A stretch of DNA of 50,887 bases from Cytophagales bacterium (GCA_947457925.1 CANGYA010000009.1:1-50887), one strand, 5' to 3'; counted from the first letter of the stretch, positions 1-9,194 are shown. Numbers and translations are program-made. The notes: generated from the letters alone by a model not told the origin.

Positions 1-14
1 AACACACAAAAAGT

Positions 15-2993
15 ATGAACAAAATTCGCAATCTATGGAGATTGTCATTGACGTTGGCACTTTCCCTATGTTTCACCACTTTACTTTTCGCCCAAAAAAC
101 GGTATCGGGCAAGGTAACAACGAAAGAAGAACCTAATGGCGCGCCAAGTATCACTGTATTAGTAAAAGGTACTACTACAGGTACAATCACAGACATCGAG
201 GGTAACTATAAAATAGCCGTTCCAGACGACAAAGCTATTTTGGTATTCAGTTTCGTAGGCTATAAATCGCAAGAAATTGTGGTGGGTAATCAGACTTCTA
301 TCAATATTGCCTTAGAAGAAGATAACCAACAATTACAAGAAATCGTTGTGGTAGGTTATGGCGTACAAAAGAAAACAGATTTGACAGGCTCAATAACTCG
401 TTTAGGAGAAAAAGACTTGAACGCAGGTACTTTCACAAGCCCCCTACAAAGAATGTCTGGACGTGCAGCAGGTGTAACCATTAACCAAGCAGGTGGAGAG
501 CCGGGTGTAGCTCCTAATGTTCGTATTCGTGGTATCGCAGGTATTACGGGAGCAAGTGACCCTTTAGTGGTAGTAGATGGTATTCAAGGTGGTATGGACT
601 TATTGAACCAAGTACCTCCTACTGAAATAGAATCTTTTGACATCTTGAAAGATGCCTCTGCCACAGCTATTTATGGTGCAAGAGGTGCAGCAGGTGTTAT
701 TTTGGTTACTACAAAAAAAGCTAAACAAGGTAAAACTACTTTAGAGTATAGTGCTGTAGGTTCTTACGAAACTATCTCTAAACGTTATGAAATGCTTACC
801 GCAGACGAGTGGAGAGCCTTGGCAACACAAAGAGGGTTAGACCTTAAATCAACAGATTTTGGTGGCAACACAGATTGGCAAAAACAAGTAACTCGTGATG
901 GTTATACACAAAACCACAATTTATCTATTGGTGGTGGCACATCAGGCTTTAACTACCGTGCTACACTCACAGCTATTGACCAACAAGGTATCATCATTGG
1001 TTCTGGTTATACCAACTATATTGGTCGTTTGCAAATTAGCCAAAAAGCCTTGAATGATAAATTAACTCTTACTTACAATGCTAACGTAGGTTCTGAAGAC
1101 CGCCGTTTTAATAATGCAGATGTAATAGGTACGGCATTAGGCAGAAGACCAACAGACCCTATTTATAGAACAGATGGTACTTATTTCATTGATAATGAGA
1201 TTTTTGGCTATGTAAACCCTTATGCACGTGCCAAAGAAATGGTAGATGGACAAACTTTGTTGAATATGTTTGGTAGTGCAAGAGCAGATTATCAAATTAC
1301 CAAAGATTTAACGGCGAGTGTGTTTGGTTCTTGGCGTAAAACAGATTTGGAGTATGGTCAATTCAAGTCAGTTAAAACAACTTTAGGTGATGCAAGAGAT
1401 AATAAAGGTATTGCTACCAGAGAAACTAAACAAAGTGATGAGCAATTATTCAACGCCATTTTGAGCTACAAGAAAAACTTTGGTGACCACAATTTAGACT
1501 TCACCTTAGTATATGAATGGCAAAAAGCTGTTTATCAAGGCTTCAAAGCCATAGGTCGTAATTTCATCAATGAAGCTACTGCTTTAGATGCTTTACAAAG
1601 TGGTAATATAGCTGATGTACAAGCTGGCGACATTACTTCTTACAAGAATGACCAAACTTTATTGTCTTATTTGGGTAGAGTAAATTATTCTTACAAAGGC
1701 AAATATTTAGCTACTGTAAACTTCCGTAGAGATGCCTCCTCTAAATTTGGTGAAAATAATCGTTGGGCAAACTTCCCTTCTGTGTCATTAGGTTGGCATA
1801 TTTCAGAAGAAGATTTCTTGAAAAAACAGAATATCCTTTCTGATTTGAAACTACGTGCAGGTTTTGGTATCACAGGTAGCCAACAAGCATTAGGAGCATT
1901 AAACTCTGTACGTTTAGTAGGTGTAACAGGTACTACTTATTTTGGTGGTATTATTCCAAGTTTTGGTATCAAACAAAATGCTAATCCAGATTTACGTTGG
2001 GAAACTCGCCAAATGTTTAACGTAGGTTTAGACTTTGCCTTCCTCAACAATAAATTGACTGGTACGATTGACTATTACAATGGCGTAACATCTGATTTAT
2101 TATTCAAATACAGAGTACCACTTCCACCTTTCCCTTACAACGAACTTTTTGCTAACGTAGGTAAAATGCGTAATTCAGGTGTCGAAGTTACATTGAATTA
2201 TGTAGCTATTGACAAAGGAGATTTCAGATTAACATTAGGCGGTAACTTTACCCATAACGCCAATACCATTGAGGAATTAAGTGGCTCTATTGGTGGTGTG
2301 CCTTTGAATGCAGATTATGTACGTTGGGGCGGTGGCGGCACTGTGGGTGTAGCCTCTACAAATGATGCGATGCAATACCTCATCAAAGGTCAGTCTATTG
2401 GTACTTTCTATGTATTTAAACACGCAGGAGTAGATGCAGAAGGCAATCAACTGTTAGATGATATTAATGGAGATGGTGTAGTAGAATCAGGCGACGCTAG
2501 TAAAGACCGTTATATAGCTGGTAATGCCTTACCTATTTTTACTTATGGTTTTACACCTACAGCCAGCTACAAAAACTGGGACTTTGGTATGGTATTAAGA
2601 GGCGTATATGGCAATGATATTTACAATGTTCGTAGGGCTCAATTAAGTGCTTTATCACAATTAGGACAAGGTAACGTTATCAAAGGTGCAGCAGAAACAG
2701 GTATTCGCAATATCTCAAATGCTTCTGACTATTGGATAGAAAAAGGCTCTTATGCTCGTTTGGAAAACCTCTCTATAGGTTACAGATTTAAGACAGAAAA
2801 CTGGAAGTTGATAGAGTCTTTGCGTGTGTCTTTCGTGGCTAACAACTTATTTGTGATTACCAACTACTCTGGCATAGACCCTGAAACTAATATCAACGGT
2901 CAAGACAATGATCGTCGTGGTTTTGGTACAGACTTCGGTTTATATCCTCGTACTCGTAGCTTTGCAGTAGGTTTGAATGTAGCATTCAAGTAA
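15..2993 (+). CDS. SusC/RagA-type TonB-dependent outer-membrane receptor
   Basis: A 992-residue protein with a signal peptide (about 1-26, ending LLFAQ), a carboxypeptidase-D regulatory-like domain (about 28-105; GKVTT..., DIEGNYKI), the VVVGYG stretch typical of SusC plugs, a TonB plug (about 115-235, with VRIRG, PLVVVDG, LKDASATAIYGARGA) and a beta-barrel reaching the C-terminus, which ends in an aromatic-rich strand. SusC proteins form the transport barrel that imports oligosaccharides handed over by the SusD lid, driven by TonB. It is directly followed by SusD- and SusE-like genes, so this is the import end of a polysaccharide-utilisation locus. The start lies 14 bases into the window, so its promoter and any upstream regulator are out of view. 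The substrate cannot be read from this gene alone. Confidence 0.95.
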   Translation: MNKIRNLWRLSLTLALSLCFTTLLFAQKTVSGKVTTKEEPNGAPSITVLVKGTTTGTITDIEGNYKIAVPDDKAILVFSFVGYKSQEIVVGNQTSINIALEEDNQQLQEIVVVGYGVQKKTDLTGSITRLGEKDLNAGTFTSPLQRMSGRAAGVTINQAGGEPGVAPNVRIRGIAGITGASDPLVVVDGIQGGMDLLNQVPPTEIESFDILKDASATAIYGARGAAGVILVTTKKAKQGKTTLEYSAVGSYETISKRYEMLTADEWRALATQRGLDLKSTDFGGNTDWQKQVTRDGYTQNHNLSIGGGTSGFNYRATLTAIDQQGIIIGSGYTNYIGRLQISQKALNDKLTLTYNANVGSEDRRFNNADVIGTALGRRPTDPIYRTDGTYFIDNEIFGYVNPYARAKEMVDGQTLLNMFGSARADYQITKDLTASVFGSWRKTDLEYGQFKSVKTTLGDARDNKGIATRETKQSDEQLFNAILSYKKNFGDHNLDFTLVYEWQKAVYQGFKAIGRNFINEATALDALQSGNIADVQAGDITSYKNDQTLLSYLGRVNYSYKGKYLATVNFRRDASSKFGENNRWANFPSVSLGWHISEEDFLKKQNILSDLKLRAGFGITGSQQALGALNSVRLVGVTGTTYFGGIIPSFGIKQNANPDLRWETRQMFNVGLDFAFLNNKLTGTIDYYNGVTSDLLFKYRVPLPPFPYNELFANVGKMRNSGVEVTLNYVAIDKGDFRLTLGGNFTHNANTIEELSGSIGGVPLNADYVRWGGGGTVGVASTNDAMQYLIKGQSIGTFYVFKHAGVDAEGNQLLDDINGDGVVESGDASKDRYIAGNALPIFTYGFTPTASYKNWDFGMVLRGVYGNDIYNVRRAQLSALSQLGQGNVIKGAAETGIRNISNASDYWIEKGSYARLENLSIGYRFKTENWKLIESLRVSFVANNLFVITNYSGIDPETNINGQDNDRRGFGTDFGLYPRTRSFAVGLNVAFK

Positions 2994-3001
2994 TTTTTCA
3001 C

Positions 3002-3035
3002 TCTACTTCCTCTCTTTTTGGAGAGTAAGTGTAGA
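3002..3035 (+). other. imperfect hairpin between susC- and susD-like genes
   Basis: TCTACTTCCTCTC can pair imperfectly with GAGAGTAAGTGTAGA across a short T-rich loop just after the susC stop. There is no strong trailing T-run. It may be an mRNA processing or attenuation structure that sets the receptor-to-lid ratio; this is inference. Confidence 0.35.
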
Positions 3036-3107
3036 ACTTTAACAGAGTGATAAAAACATTTTCTTTTCACAAATCATTTTCTTAACGAACTATCATAGTT
3101 AGTATAT

Positions 3108-4562
3108 ATGAAAAAATTTCTTTTAACAGCAGCTCTCTTAGGAGCTACTATTTCGGGGTGTACCGTAAAAGAAGGGGTGTATGACCAAGCAGTGGCAGAC
3201 CAATTCTATGCGACCCCAGCAGGTATCAATGCAGCATTAGCTGATCTTTATGGAGAAGTACGTGGCGACTGGGGTGGCAAAGGTATAGCAGGAGCAGATA
3301 GAGGTTGGTTTGATATTAATGAAGTAACCACAGACGAATTGATGTTACCAACAAGAGCAGACGGAGCATGGGACGACAACGGTATTTGGCGACAACTCTA
3401 CAGACATGAGTTTGACGCTGGACAAGAAATGATTAATAATACATGGAATTGGTTATATAGGTCTGTATATAAGTCTAATTTGGCTATCGAACTATTAACA
3501 AAAGCTAATGCAAACCCTGAAAGAATAGCAGAAGCAAGAGTATTACGTGCCTATTTCTACTATATGTTGATGGACGGTTGGGGCAATATTCCCTTCTATA
3601 CAGATATTAGTGTAACAGTAGATAAAATACCTCAAACAGACCGTAAAACCGTGTATGATTTTGTAGTAAAAGAGTTAAAAGAAAACATAGACAAATTGCC
3701 AACTACTAAAGGTGGAGAAGAGTTTTATGGTCGTTTTAACCGTTGGGCTGGTTATGCCTTGTTAGCAAAAGTGTATTTGAATGCACAAGTCTATACAGGT
3801 ACGCCACAATGGGCAGAGGCATCATCTGCTTGTGATAAAATCATCAATGAAGGTGGCTTTAGCTTAGTTGCAGACTATATGACCTTAGCTGGTGACCGTT
3901 GTCCTGATACAGAAGTTATTTTAGCTGTTTTCGTAGATGGTAACGTAGCCCCACGTAATATTATTGGTATCCGCAGTTTGAGAGGCTCACATGGCAAGGC
4001 ATTATTTGGTTTTGATACTTGGAATGGTGCTACAGCCCATCAAAACTTTGTGAATAAGTATGACAATGCAGATAAACGCAAGGCACAGTGGATTACTGGT
4101 TCGCAACCCGGTGGTGTAAATTACACCTTAAATCTTAGTTCATTGACAAGTGCAGGTGTAGAAGAAGGTGCAAGAAATATTAAATATTTTCCTGTAGCTC
4201 CTTACAATGGTGGTACTTCTTCTAATGACTTCCCTGTGTTCCGTTATGCAGATGTGTTATTGATGAAAGCAGAGGCTTTAGCTCGCCAAGGTAATACAAG
4301 TGGTGCAGCACCATTGGTAAACCAAGTACGTTCAAGAGCTGGTTTAGCTGCTATTACGTCAGTAACTTTGGAAGAAATTTATGACGAGAGAGGACGTGAA
4401 TTGTGTTGGGAAGGACACCGCCGTCAAGACATGATACGTTTCGGTACGTTTACCTTAGCACATGACTTTAAGCCTGCAAGTGATGCCAAGTATCGTTTAT
4501 TCCCGATACCTGCTCCAGCACTATCTACGAATACAAATTTGAAACAAAATCCCGGTTATTAA
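3108..4562 (+). CDS. SusD/RagB-family glycan-binding outer-membrane lipoprotein
   Basis: A 484-residue lipoprotein: signal peptide with lipobox ISGC (Cys about residue 18), then a SusD fold. Diagnostic stretches are the TPR-type helix EARVLRAYFYYMLMDGWGNIPFYTD (middle) and the conserved C-terminal region with LEEIYDERGRELCWEGHRRQDMIRF followed by LFPIPAPALSTNTNLKQNPGY. SusD proteins sit on the cell surface as the lid of the SusC barrel and bind the glycan. It lies about 115 bases after the susC-like gene in the same direction, so the two are probably co-transcribed. Family assignment is firm; the ligand is not known from sequence. Confidence 0.95.
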   Translation: MKKFLLTAALLGATISGCTVKEGVYDQAVADQFYATPAGINAALADLYGEVRGDWGGKGIAGADRGWFDINEVTTDELMLPTRADGAWDDNGIWRQLYRHEFDAGQEMINNTWNWLYRSVYKSNLAIELLTKANANPERIAEARVLRAYFYYMLMDGWGNIPFYTDISVTVDKIPQTDRKTVYDFVVKELKENIDKLPTTKGGEEFYGRFNRWAGYALLAKVYLNAQVYTGTPQWAEASSACDKIINEGGFSLVADYMTLAGDRCPDTEVILAVFVDGNVAPRNIIGIRSLRGSHGKALFGFDTWNGATAHQNFVNKYDNADKRKAQWITGSQPGGVNYTLNLSSLTSAGVEEGARNIKYFPVAPYNGGTSSNDFPVFRYADVLLMKAEALARQGNTSGAAPLVNQVRSRAGLAAITSVTLEEIYDERGRELCWEGHRRQDMIRFGTFTLAHDFKPASDAKYRLFPIPAPALSTNTNLKQNPGY

Positions 4563-4572
4563 TGTAATGAAA

Positions 4573-4612
4573 CCTTACAAAGAACAGAACTGTTCTTTGT
4601 AAGGGCTTTTTT
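4573..4612 (+). terminator. Rho-independent terminator or attenuator between susD and susE
   Basis: A perfect 15-bp stem (CCTTACAAAGAACAG paired with CTGTTCTTTGTAAGG, loop AA) is followed by GCTTTTTT. It starts 10 bases after the susD stop, while the next gene continues in the same direction, so it probably reduces rather than abolishes read-through into the SusE-like gene. Confidence 0.8.
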
Positions 4613-4654
4613 CCCAATCATTATACCTTAATCAAACTTATCGATAAATTGAAT

Positions 4655-6073
4655 ATGAAAAAATATTTTAAATTTTCAGCCTTAGCATTCAGCACTTTGC
4701 TGCTAATTACGGGTTGTGCAAAAGATAGCGTAGCCCCAACGATTGAGGGAGTAGCTATTATGGATTACGATTTAGTCCAAATTACGAATGACACACCCAA
4801 TATGCCTATCAATATCAAAGCTAATGATAATGATAAGCTAAGTTCTTTGAGCATTAAAGTAATGCCTGATGGTGGTTCTTCGGTAACAGCTTCGCAAGAA
4901 ATTAAAAACATGACAGCAAGCAGTTTGGCGAGGACTTCTATCAACATTCCGTTTCCAATAGCAGAAAAAGCTCCTTCGGGCTTATATACAGTAGAATATA
5001 CATTGACGGATGCAGCAGGTAATAAAAGTACAAAGTCTTACAAAGTCAATGTATTGAACTACCAGACCGCAAGAGTAGAAAAATGCGAATTTCCTGCGGT
5101 TTCGTTACCTGCGGGCAGAAACGTAACTTTCTTTGTTACTGCACCTGCCAATACAGAAGGAGATTTGTATGTATCTGGTAATATGGAGCAGGCAGCAGGT
5201 GGTACTGGCGACTGGACAGGTGGCGGTACGGCAGCCTTGAAACTAACGAAAGTAAGCAATACTTGTTACTACATACACTTGAACCTTACCAATGCCTCTG
5301 AATTTAAGATAACAAGAGGTGAGTGGGGCAAAGTAATGAAAACAGCTACAGGCGAGGAGGCAGATAACTTGAAGTGGGCAGGACAAGCCACCCAAAGTGT
5401 AACTGTACAAAACTGGGCTGATAGAGTTACTTTACCGCCTGTTACACTACCTAAGTCGGCTATTGAAACCAATAAATTGACTGTAGTAGCTGATGTAAAG
5501 AATAACGATGCTGCCAAATATTATTTGGTGAAGAAAGGAGCTACCTCATTGACAGGGGCAATACCAATGGAAAGAGTAGTAAGTAGCACCAAATTGGCGG
5601 CGGCTGTTCCTCGCGAAACAGGTGCTGAATATGTATTGGTGAAAGACAATGTAGCTTCTGTGGGTGTAAATGCTTATGGTTATGAACAAGTAGCTTCTTG
5701 GGACGGCAAAACCAACCCAGTAAATCTAATCGTTGATGCTTACAAAGGCTCTGCACCTTTATTAAGTAATAACCAAAGATTGTTTATTGTAGGTGCTGCC
5801 ACCGAAGGCGGTTGGAACAACCCTGTGCCAGCTAACCAAGAGTTTACGAGAGTGGCAGAAGGAAAATTTGAATTGACCATTACCCTCAAAAAAGAAGAAT
5901 ACTTACTATTGCCTGTAAATGGTGATTGGGGTTTTAAGTGGGGTATGGCAGGCTCGAATCCATTGGCGGGTAATGTAAATTGGCAAGGTGCCAATTTTAG
6001 AGCCCCAGATGCGGGTCGTTTTAAAATAGAAGTAGATTTTTTCAGAGGTACTTACAAATTGACAAGACAATAA
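4655..6073 (+). CDS. SusE/SusF-like surface glycan-binding lipoprotein
   Basis: A 472-residue lipoprotein starting at ATG 4655 (an in-frame TTG lies 6 bases upstream). The lipobox is LITGC. An N-terminal Ig-like domain (about 25-135; VEYTLTDAAGNKSTKSY) precedes a region resembling a starch-binding CBM fold (about 145-245; RNVTFFVTAPANTEGDLYVSGNM..W), then a linker region and a C-terminal domain of the SusE/SusF type (about 370-472; LFIVGAATEGGWNNP...FKWGMAGSNPLAGNVNWQGANF...YKL). These proteins bind glycan at the surface beside SusCD. The CBM20-like look hints at an alpha-glucan substrate, which is inference. No glycoside hydrolase is visible downstream; one could lie upstream of the window. 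Confidence 0.85.
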   Translation: MKKYFKFSALAFSTLLLITGCAKDSVAPTIEGVAIMDYDLVQITNDTPNMPINIKANDNDKLSSLSIKVMPDGGSSVTASQEIKNMTASSLARTSINIPFPIAEKAPSGLYTVEYTLTDAAGNKSTKSYKVNVLNYQTARVEKCEFPAVSLPAGRNVTFFVTAPANTEGDLYVSGNMEQAAGGTGDWTGGGTAALKLTKVSNTCYYIHLNLTNASEFKITRGEWGKVMKTATGEEADNLKWAGQATQSVTVQNWADRVTLPPVTLPKSAIETNKLTVVADVKNNDAAKYYLVKKGATSLTGAIPMERVVSSTKLAAAVPRETGAEYVLVKDNVASVGVNAYGYEQVASWDGKTNPVNLIVDAYKGSAPLLSNNQRLFIVGAATEGGWNNPVPANQEFTRVAEGKFELTITLKKEEYLLLPVNGDWGFKWGMAGSNPLAGNVNWQGANFRAPDAGRFKIEVDFFRGTYKLTRQ

Positions 6074-6077
6074 AATT

Positions 6078-6141
6078 AAAGTAGCTAACAAAAAAAGATG
6101 ACATCTATAAAAAGATGTCATCTTTTTTTGTTAGCTACTTT
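6078..6141. terminator. 29-bp perfect bidirectional terminator hairpin
   Basis: Arms 6078-6106 and 6113-6141 are perfectly complementary over 29 bp with a 6-base loop. A run of seven A in the left arm and seven T in the right arm gives a T-tract on either strand, so it can end transcription of both the SusE-like gene and the convergent lipoprotein gene, whose stop lies 13 bases away. Confidence 0.85.
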
Positions 6142-6153
6142 GATATGATTTAT

Positions 6154-7365
6154 CTAATCATGTCCTTTGCTTGTTTCTGTACCTACAATAGTAATGCTAC
6201 TAGGAGAACCACCCACAGCTAATTTTGTAATGCTTTTTAAGTTACTACTTTGTACTTGTAAAACTTCGCCTGTGTTAGGTTGTGTGATATAAATATATTT
6301 TTGAGTAGCAACAAGTTGTGGTTTAGTAGTAGAAGTTTTTTCAGTAGCCCCTATTACCACGTCCTTAGCTTTTAATAAGCCATTAGCTAAATTGTAAATA
6401 TGCAACTCCCCACTATGTAATAGTACAATTAAGTTAGCCCCAGCATAATCTACCTTACACTGCATAATATCTGTACTTGTTATAATAGGAGTTATTTTAT
6501 CTGTGGTTGCATCAATAAAATAAGCTCCTTTGGCGGCTGTATAACCAATGAACTTATTGGCTTGTGCAGCTTCTAAAATAGTACCAAACCATGCCGTTCC
6601 AAAATCTGTAGGATGCGGAATTAACTTTTGAGTGCCGTCATTATTCACGACTAAAACACCACTTGCAGAACCAAAGATAGCTACCTTACCATTTGTAGCA
6701 TTTCCATGAATACCTTTGGTTTGAACAGTAGAAACATGGAGAGTTTTGCCATTGGTATCCATGATTTTTACTCTTTCGGGAAGAGAACCTGCCACAGAAC
6801 CATCTTTTTCTGTAATAGCATAATTGCCATTGTCAAATTTTGCCATAGCTCCATGATGAGCTTTATTGCCTGTTTGGATAGTTTTCAATTGGATACCTGC
6901 CGTATGAAAATCATTTTCGTTAGCTATGCTCAATGTCCCATCTCCATCATTAAATACTGCCACTTCGCTACCATGCGACTTAAAATGGGTTGGTAAGGCA
7001 CTATTCCCAACAAAAGCACCAAACTTAGGTGTACCCTTCACATCAACATGGTCAGAATGCCTCTCAAAACCAGTATCAAAAGTTTCTACGGTATTGTCTG
7101 CTCGATGTATAATCACAGCAAATCTTCCTGACTCGGTAGTATAAAGAGCAGATTTTACAAACTTAGCATTAAAGGCACTAATTTTATTTGTTTGAGGAGT
7201 GATTAATGATAAACGATTCGTTGTGTTATCACTTACCAAAAGATTAATGAATTTGTATTCTCTGTTGTCTTCTGGGGCTGTTTCTTCGCTTTTTTGACAA
7301 GCCACAAAAAAAGAGGCACTTAATGCCAATAAAGAAAACCTAAAAATAGATTTTTGTTTGAACAT
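6154..7365 (-). CDS. AztD-like zinc-binding beta-propeller lipoprotein
   Basis: A 403-residue lipoprotein; the start at ATG 7365 gives MFKQKSIFRFSLLALSASFFVAC with lipobox FVAC, whereas the longer ORF adds 18 residues lacking signal character. The body is a repeated beta-propeller-like protein with histidine clusters: HSDHVDV, PTHFKSHGSEVAVFNDGDGT, KAHHGAMAKF and KGIHGNATNGKVAIFGSASGVLVV. That order of His motifs and the FxDGDGT and GIHG phrases recall AztD, the periplasmic zinc metallochaperone that hands zinc to the AztC binding protein. The azt ABC genes are not in the window, so a stand-alone zinc-binding or zinc-sensing surface role is also possible. Two palindromes upstream suggest metal-dependent control. 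The family call is moderately sure; the role is inferred. Confidence 0.65.
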   Translation of the reverse strand: MFKQKSIFRFSLLALSASFFVACQKSEETAPEDNREYKFINLLVSDNTTNRLSLITPQTNKISAFNAKFVKSALYTTESGRFAVIIHRADNTVETFDTGFERHSDHVDVKGTPKFGAFVGNSALPTHFKSHGSEVAVFNDGDGTLSIANENDFHTAGIQLKTIQTGNKAHHGAMAKFDNGNYAITEKDGSVAGSLPERVKIMDTNGKTLHVSTVQTKGIHGNATNGKVAIFGSASGVLVVNNDGTQKLIPHPTDFGTAWFGTILEAAQANKFIGYTAAKGAYFIDATTDKITPIITSTDIMQCKVDYAGANLIVLLHSGELHIYNLANGLLKAKDVVIGATEKTSTTKPQLVATQKYIYITQPNTGEVLQVQSSNLKSITKLAVGGSPSSITIVGTETSKGHD

Positions 7366-7391
7366 GATAAAATAAGGTTTAAAATAAAAAA

Positions 7392-7446
7392 TGCAACAAT
7401 GTTGCAAATATAGAGTCATTGTTAGTAAAAATGCAACAATGTTGTA
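7392..7446 (-). promoter_or_regulatory. tandem 15-bp palindromic operators upstream of the AztD-like gene
   Basis: TGCAACAATGTTGCA at 7392-7406 is a perfect palindrome around one central base. A second copy at 7432-7446 (TGCAACAATGTTGTA) has one mismatched pair. They are 40 bp apart start to start, close to four helical turns. The first lies 26 bases from the start codon, where a repressor would block transcription. The 7-1-7 geometry is Fur/Zur-like and the gene is probably zinc-related, so a Zur-type repressor is the best guess; the regulator itself is not visible. Confidence 0.6.
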
Positions 7447-7650
7447 TTTTTATTCTCAATAATTTAAAAACAACTCGTTATTGAGTATCAAAATTTAATA
7501 TAAATAATTGACAATTAAGTATTTATATAATTTACAATCATTTTTCACAAACAAATACTTCAAATATGCCTTTATTGATGTCACCAATAAGTAGGACATC
7601 ACTTATCGTGATTTGAGCTTATCAATTTGAGTGAAGCACCGAAAATGTCA

Positions 7651-7668
7651 TCTTTTTTTGTAGCTTTG
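7651..7668 (+). promoter_or_regulatory. possible promoter -7 element (TAnnTTTG) for proC
   Basis: TAGCTTTG at 7661-7668 matches the Bacteroidota -7 consensus TAnnTTTG, 31 bases before the proC start, but no TTTG sits at the usual -33 distance. The rest of the 7447-7699 gap is A+T-rich and shows nothing else I can name. Confidence 0.3.
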
Positions 7669-7699
7669 CTTACTGATTTAACCCTAAACTGCATTTATT

Positions 7700-8506
7700 A
7701 TGAAAATCTTGATTATTGGTGGTGGCAATATGGGGAAAACCTATGCCGACAGTTTTACGGCAAACCATACCGTTGCCAAAGAGAATTTATATATTTTGGA
7801 GCATGAACAAAAGAAAGTAGATTACTTCAAAAACTTGGGCTATGACAACACCTTCCTACAACCAAGTTCTTATATCCAACAAATGGAATTAATCATTTTG
7901 GCGATTAAACCTCAAGATTTTCCTTCTATACCGCCCATCATTGCCCCCTACATGAAACCCCAGCAGTTGGTCATGAGCATCATGGCGGGTATGCCAATGG
8001 CTACGATTGAAAAGATGTTAAGCAATGTAAGAGTAGTACGTGCTATGCCTAATCTCCCCGCCCAAATCGGCATGGGCATTACTGGCTTTACGGCTGCCAA
8101 AGATGTAACTCGTGAAGAATTATTTTTGGTACAAAACCTATTGAATACCACAGGAAAATCTTTGTATTTTAATAGAGAAGAACAATTAGATGCAGTAACC
8201 GCCATTTCGGGTAGTGGTCCTGCCTACGTCTATTTTTTCATGGACGCAATTATAAATACTGCCCGCAAAATGGGTTTTACAGACACAGAGGCTGAAATGT
8301 TGGTGGAACAAACCTTTATGGGGGCTATTCACCTACAAAAAATGCACACTTTCACTTGTAAAGAATGGATTGGCAAAGTTGCCTCTAAGGGTGGTACTAC
8401 CGAAGCTGCTTTGAATGTGTTTAACCATTTGGGCTTAGAAACTGTCATAGAAAAAGGCTTGCAACGTGCCTTAGAACGTGGGCGTGAGTTAGGGGCTAAT
8501 AAATAA
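7700..8506 (+). CDS. proC: Pyrroline-5-carboxylate reductase
   Basis: A 268-residue protein of normal length for ProC, which reduces 1-pyrroline-5-carboxylate to L-proline with NAD(P)H in the last step of proline synthesis. The N-terminus has a Rossmann signature (ILIIGGGNMGKTYADSF, residues 3-19), followed by LIILAIKPQDF, the VRVVRAMPNLPAQIGMGITGF segment and the C-terminal dimerisation helices holding the ProC signature AISGSGPAYVYFFMDAI and VASKGGTTEAALNVF. It is cytoplasmic. The next gene begins 7 bases downstream in the same direction, so the two are probably co-transcribed, though their functions are not obviously linked. Confidence 0.97.
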   Translation: MKILIIGGGNMGKTYADSFTANHTVAKENLYILEHEQKKVDYFKNLGYDNTFLQPSSYIQQMELIILAIKPQDFPSIPPIIAPYMKPQQLVMSIMAGMPMATIEKMLSNVRVVRAMPNLPAQIGMGITGFTAAKDVTREELFLVQNLLNTTGKSLYFNREEQLDAVTAISGSGPAYVYFFMDAIINTARKMGFTDTEAEMLVEQTFMGAIHLQKMHTFTCKEWIGKVASKGGTTEAALNVFNHLGLETVIEKGLQRALERGRELGANK

Positions 8507-8513
8507 CGGAGGC

Positions 8514-9194
8514 ATGAAAAATTTTTTTGAAACACTAATAAAAGCATTAGGGGTACTTACAGCTATTTTTCTATGTATTTCTTTGTATGATATTTGGCAG
8601 TGGCGACAATTCACCAAGAAATATGATAAAACAATAGGCGTTATTACCAAAAATAAAGAAAATAAAGACAAGACTTTTTCTCCTGTCATACGTTTTAGGA
8701 CTTTGGACAACCAAAAAGTTACGTTCAAAGCTCGGAAAAAAGCCGAAAAGAAATTTAACGAAGGAGATACAGTACTAGTCTATTACAATTTGTTGAATAC
8801 AGACGAGGTGCATTTGGCTACCGAAGCCGAAGGTAATTTGTGGTTGTCGCCTTGTTTGGCTCTGCTTTTTGGTGGGGCTGGAGCATTGGCTTTGTGGGGC
8901 AAACAACGGAAACGCCAACAACGCAGCCAGCTACTTTCGCATGGGCGTAAAATTACGGCAGTATTCACAGGTGTACAAGAAAGAATGGTGTTAGGTTTTA
9001 AATTATATGTGCTAACGGCTTCATGGACAAGCCCTTACAATGAGCAACCACAACTGTTTGAAAGTACATACTTTTTGGAAGACCCACAACAGTATCTTAA
9101 ACATAAAGATATTGATGTGTATATAGACAAGGAAAATACCAAAGACTACTACATGGACTTAGAAGGCATACCTGCCGAATGGTTTTGGTTTTAA
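8514..9194 (+). CDS. DUF3592-type membrane protein
   Basis: A 226-residue protein with an N-terminal membrane helix (about 10-27), a beta-rich segment (FSPVIRFRTLDNQKVTFKARKKAEKKFNEGDTVLVYYN), a second helix (about 107-127, LWLSPCLALLFGGAGALALWG) and a second beta-rich domain ending in DVYIDKENTKDYYMDLE. The pattern 'V.Y.F.D..G......GD.V.VYYNP..P' is that of DUF3592, a family of unknown function. A GGAGG lies just one base before the ATG, too close for normal Shine-Dalgarno pairing, so it probably does not drive initiation. A gene of the same kind lies on the opposite strand at 9584, suggesting a local duplication. No function is known. Confidence 0.6.
   Translation: MKNFFETLIKALGVLTAIFLCISLYDIWQWRQFTKKYDKTIGVITKNKENKDKTFSPVIRFRTLDNQKVTFKARKKAEKKFNEGDTVLVYYNLLNTDEVHLATEAEGNLWLSPCLALLFGGAGALALWGKQRKRQQRSQLLSHGRKITAVFTGVQERMVLGFKLYVLTASWTSPYNEQPQLFESTYFLEDPQQYLKHKDIDVYIDKENTKDYYMDLEGIPAEWFWF

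Noticed and set aside
5541-5994. Minus-strand open frames inside the SusE-like gene
   Set aside because: They are antisense shadows with no protein motifs; the plus-strand frame has clear domains.
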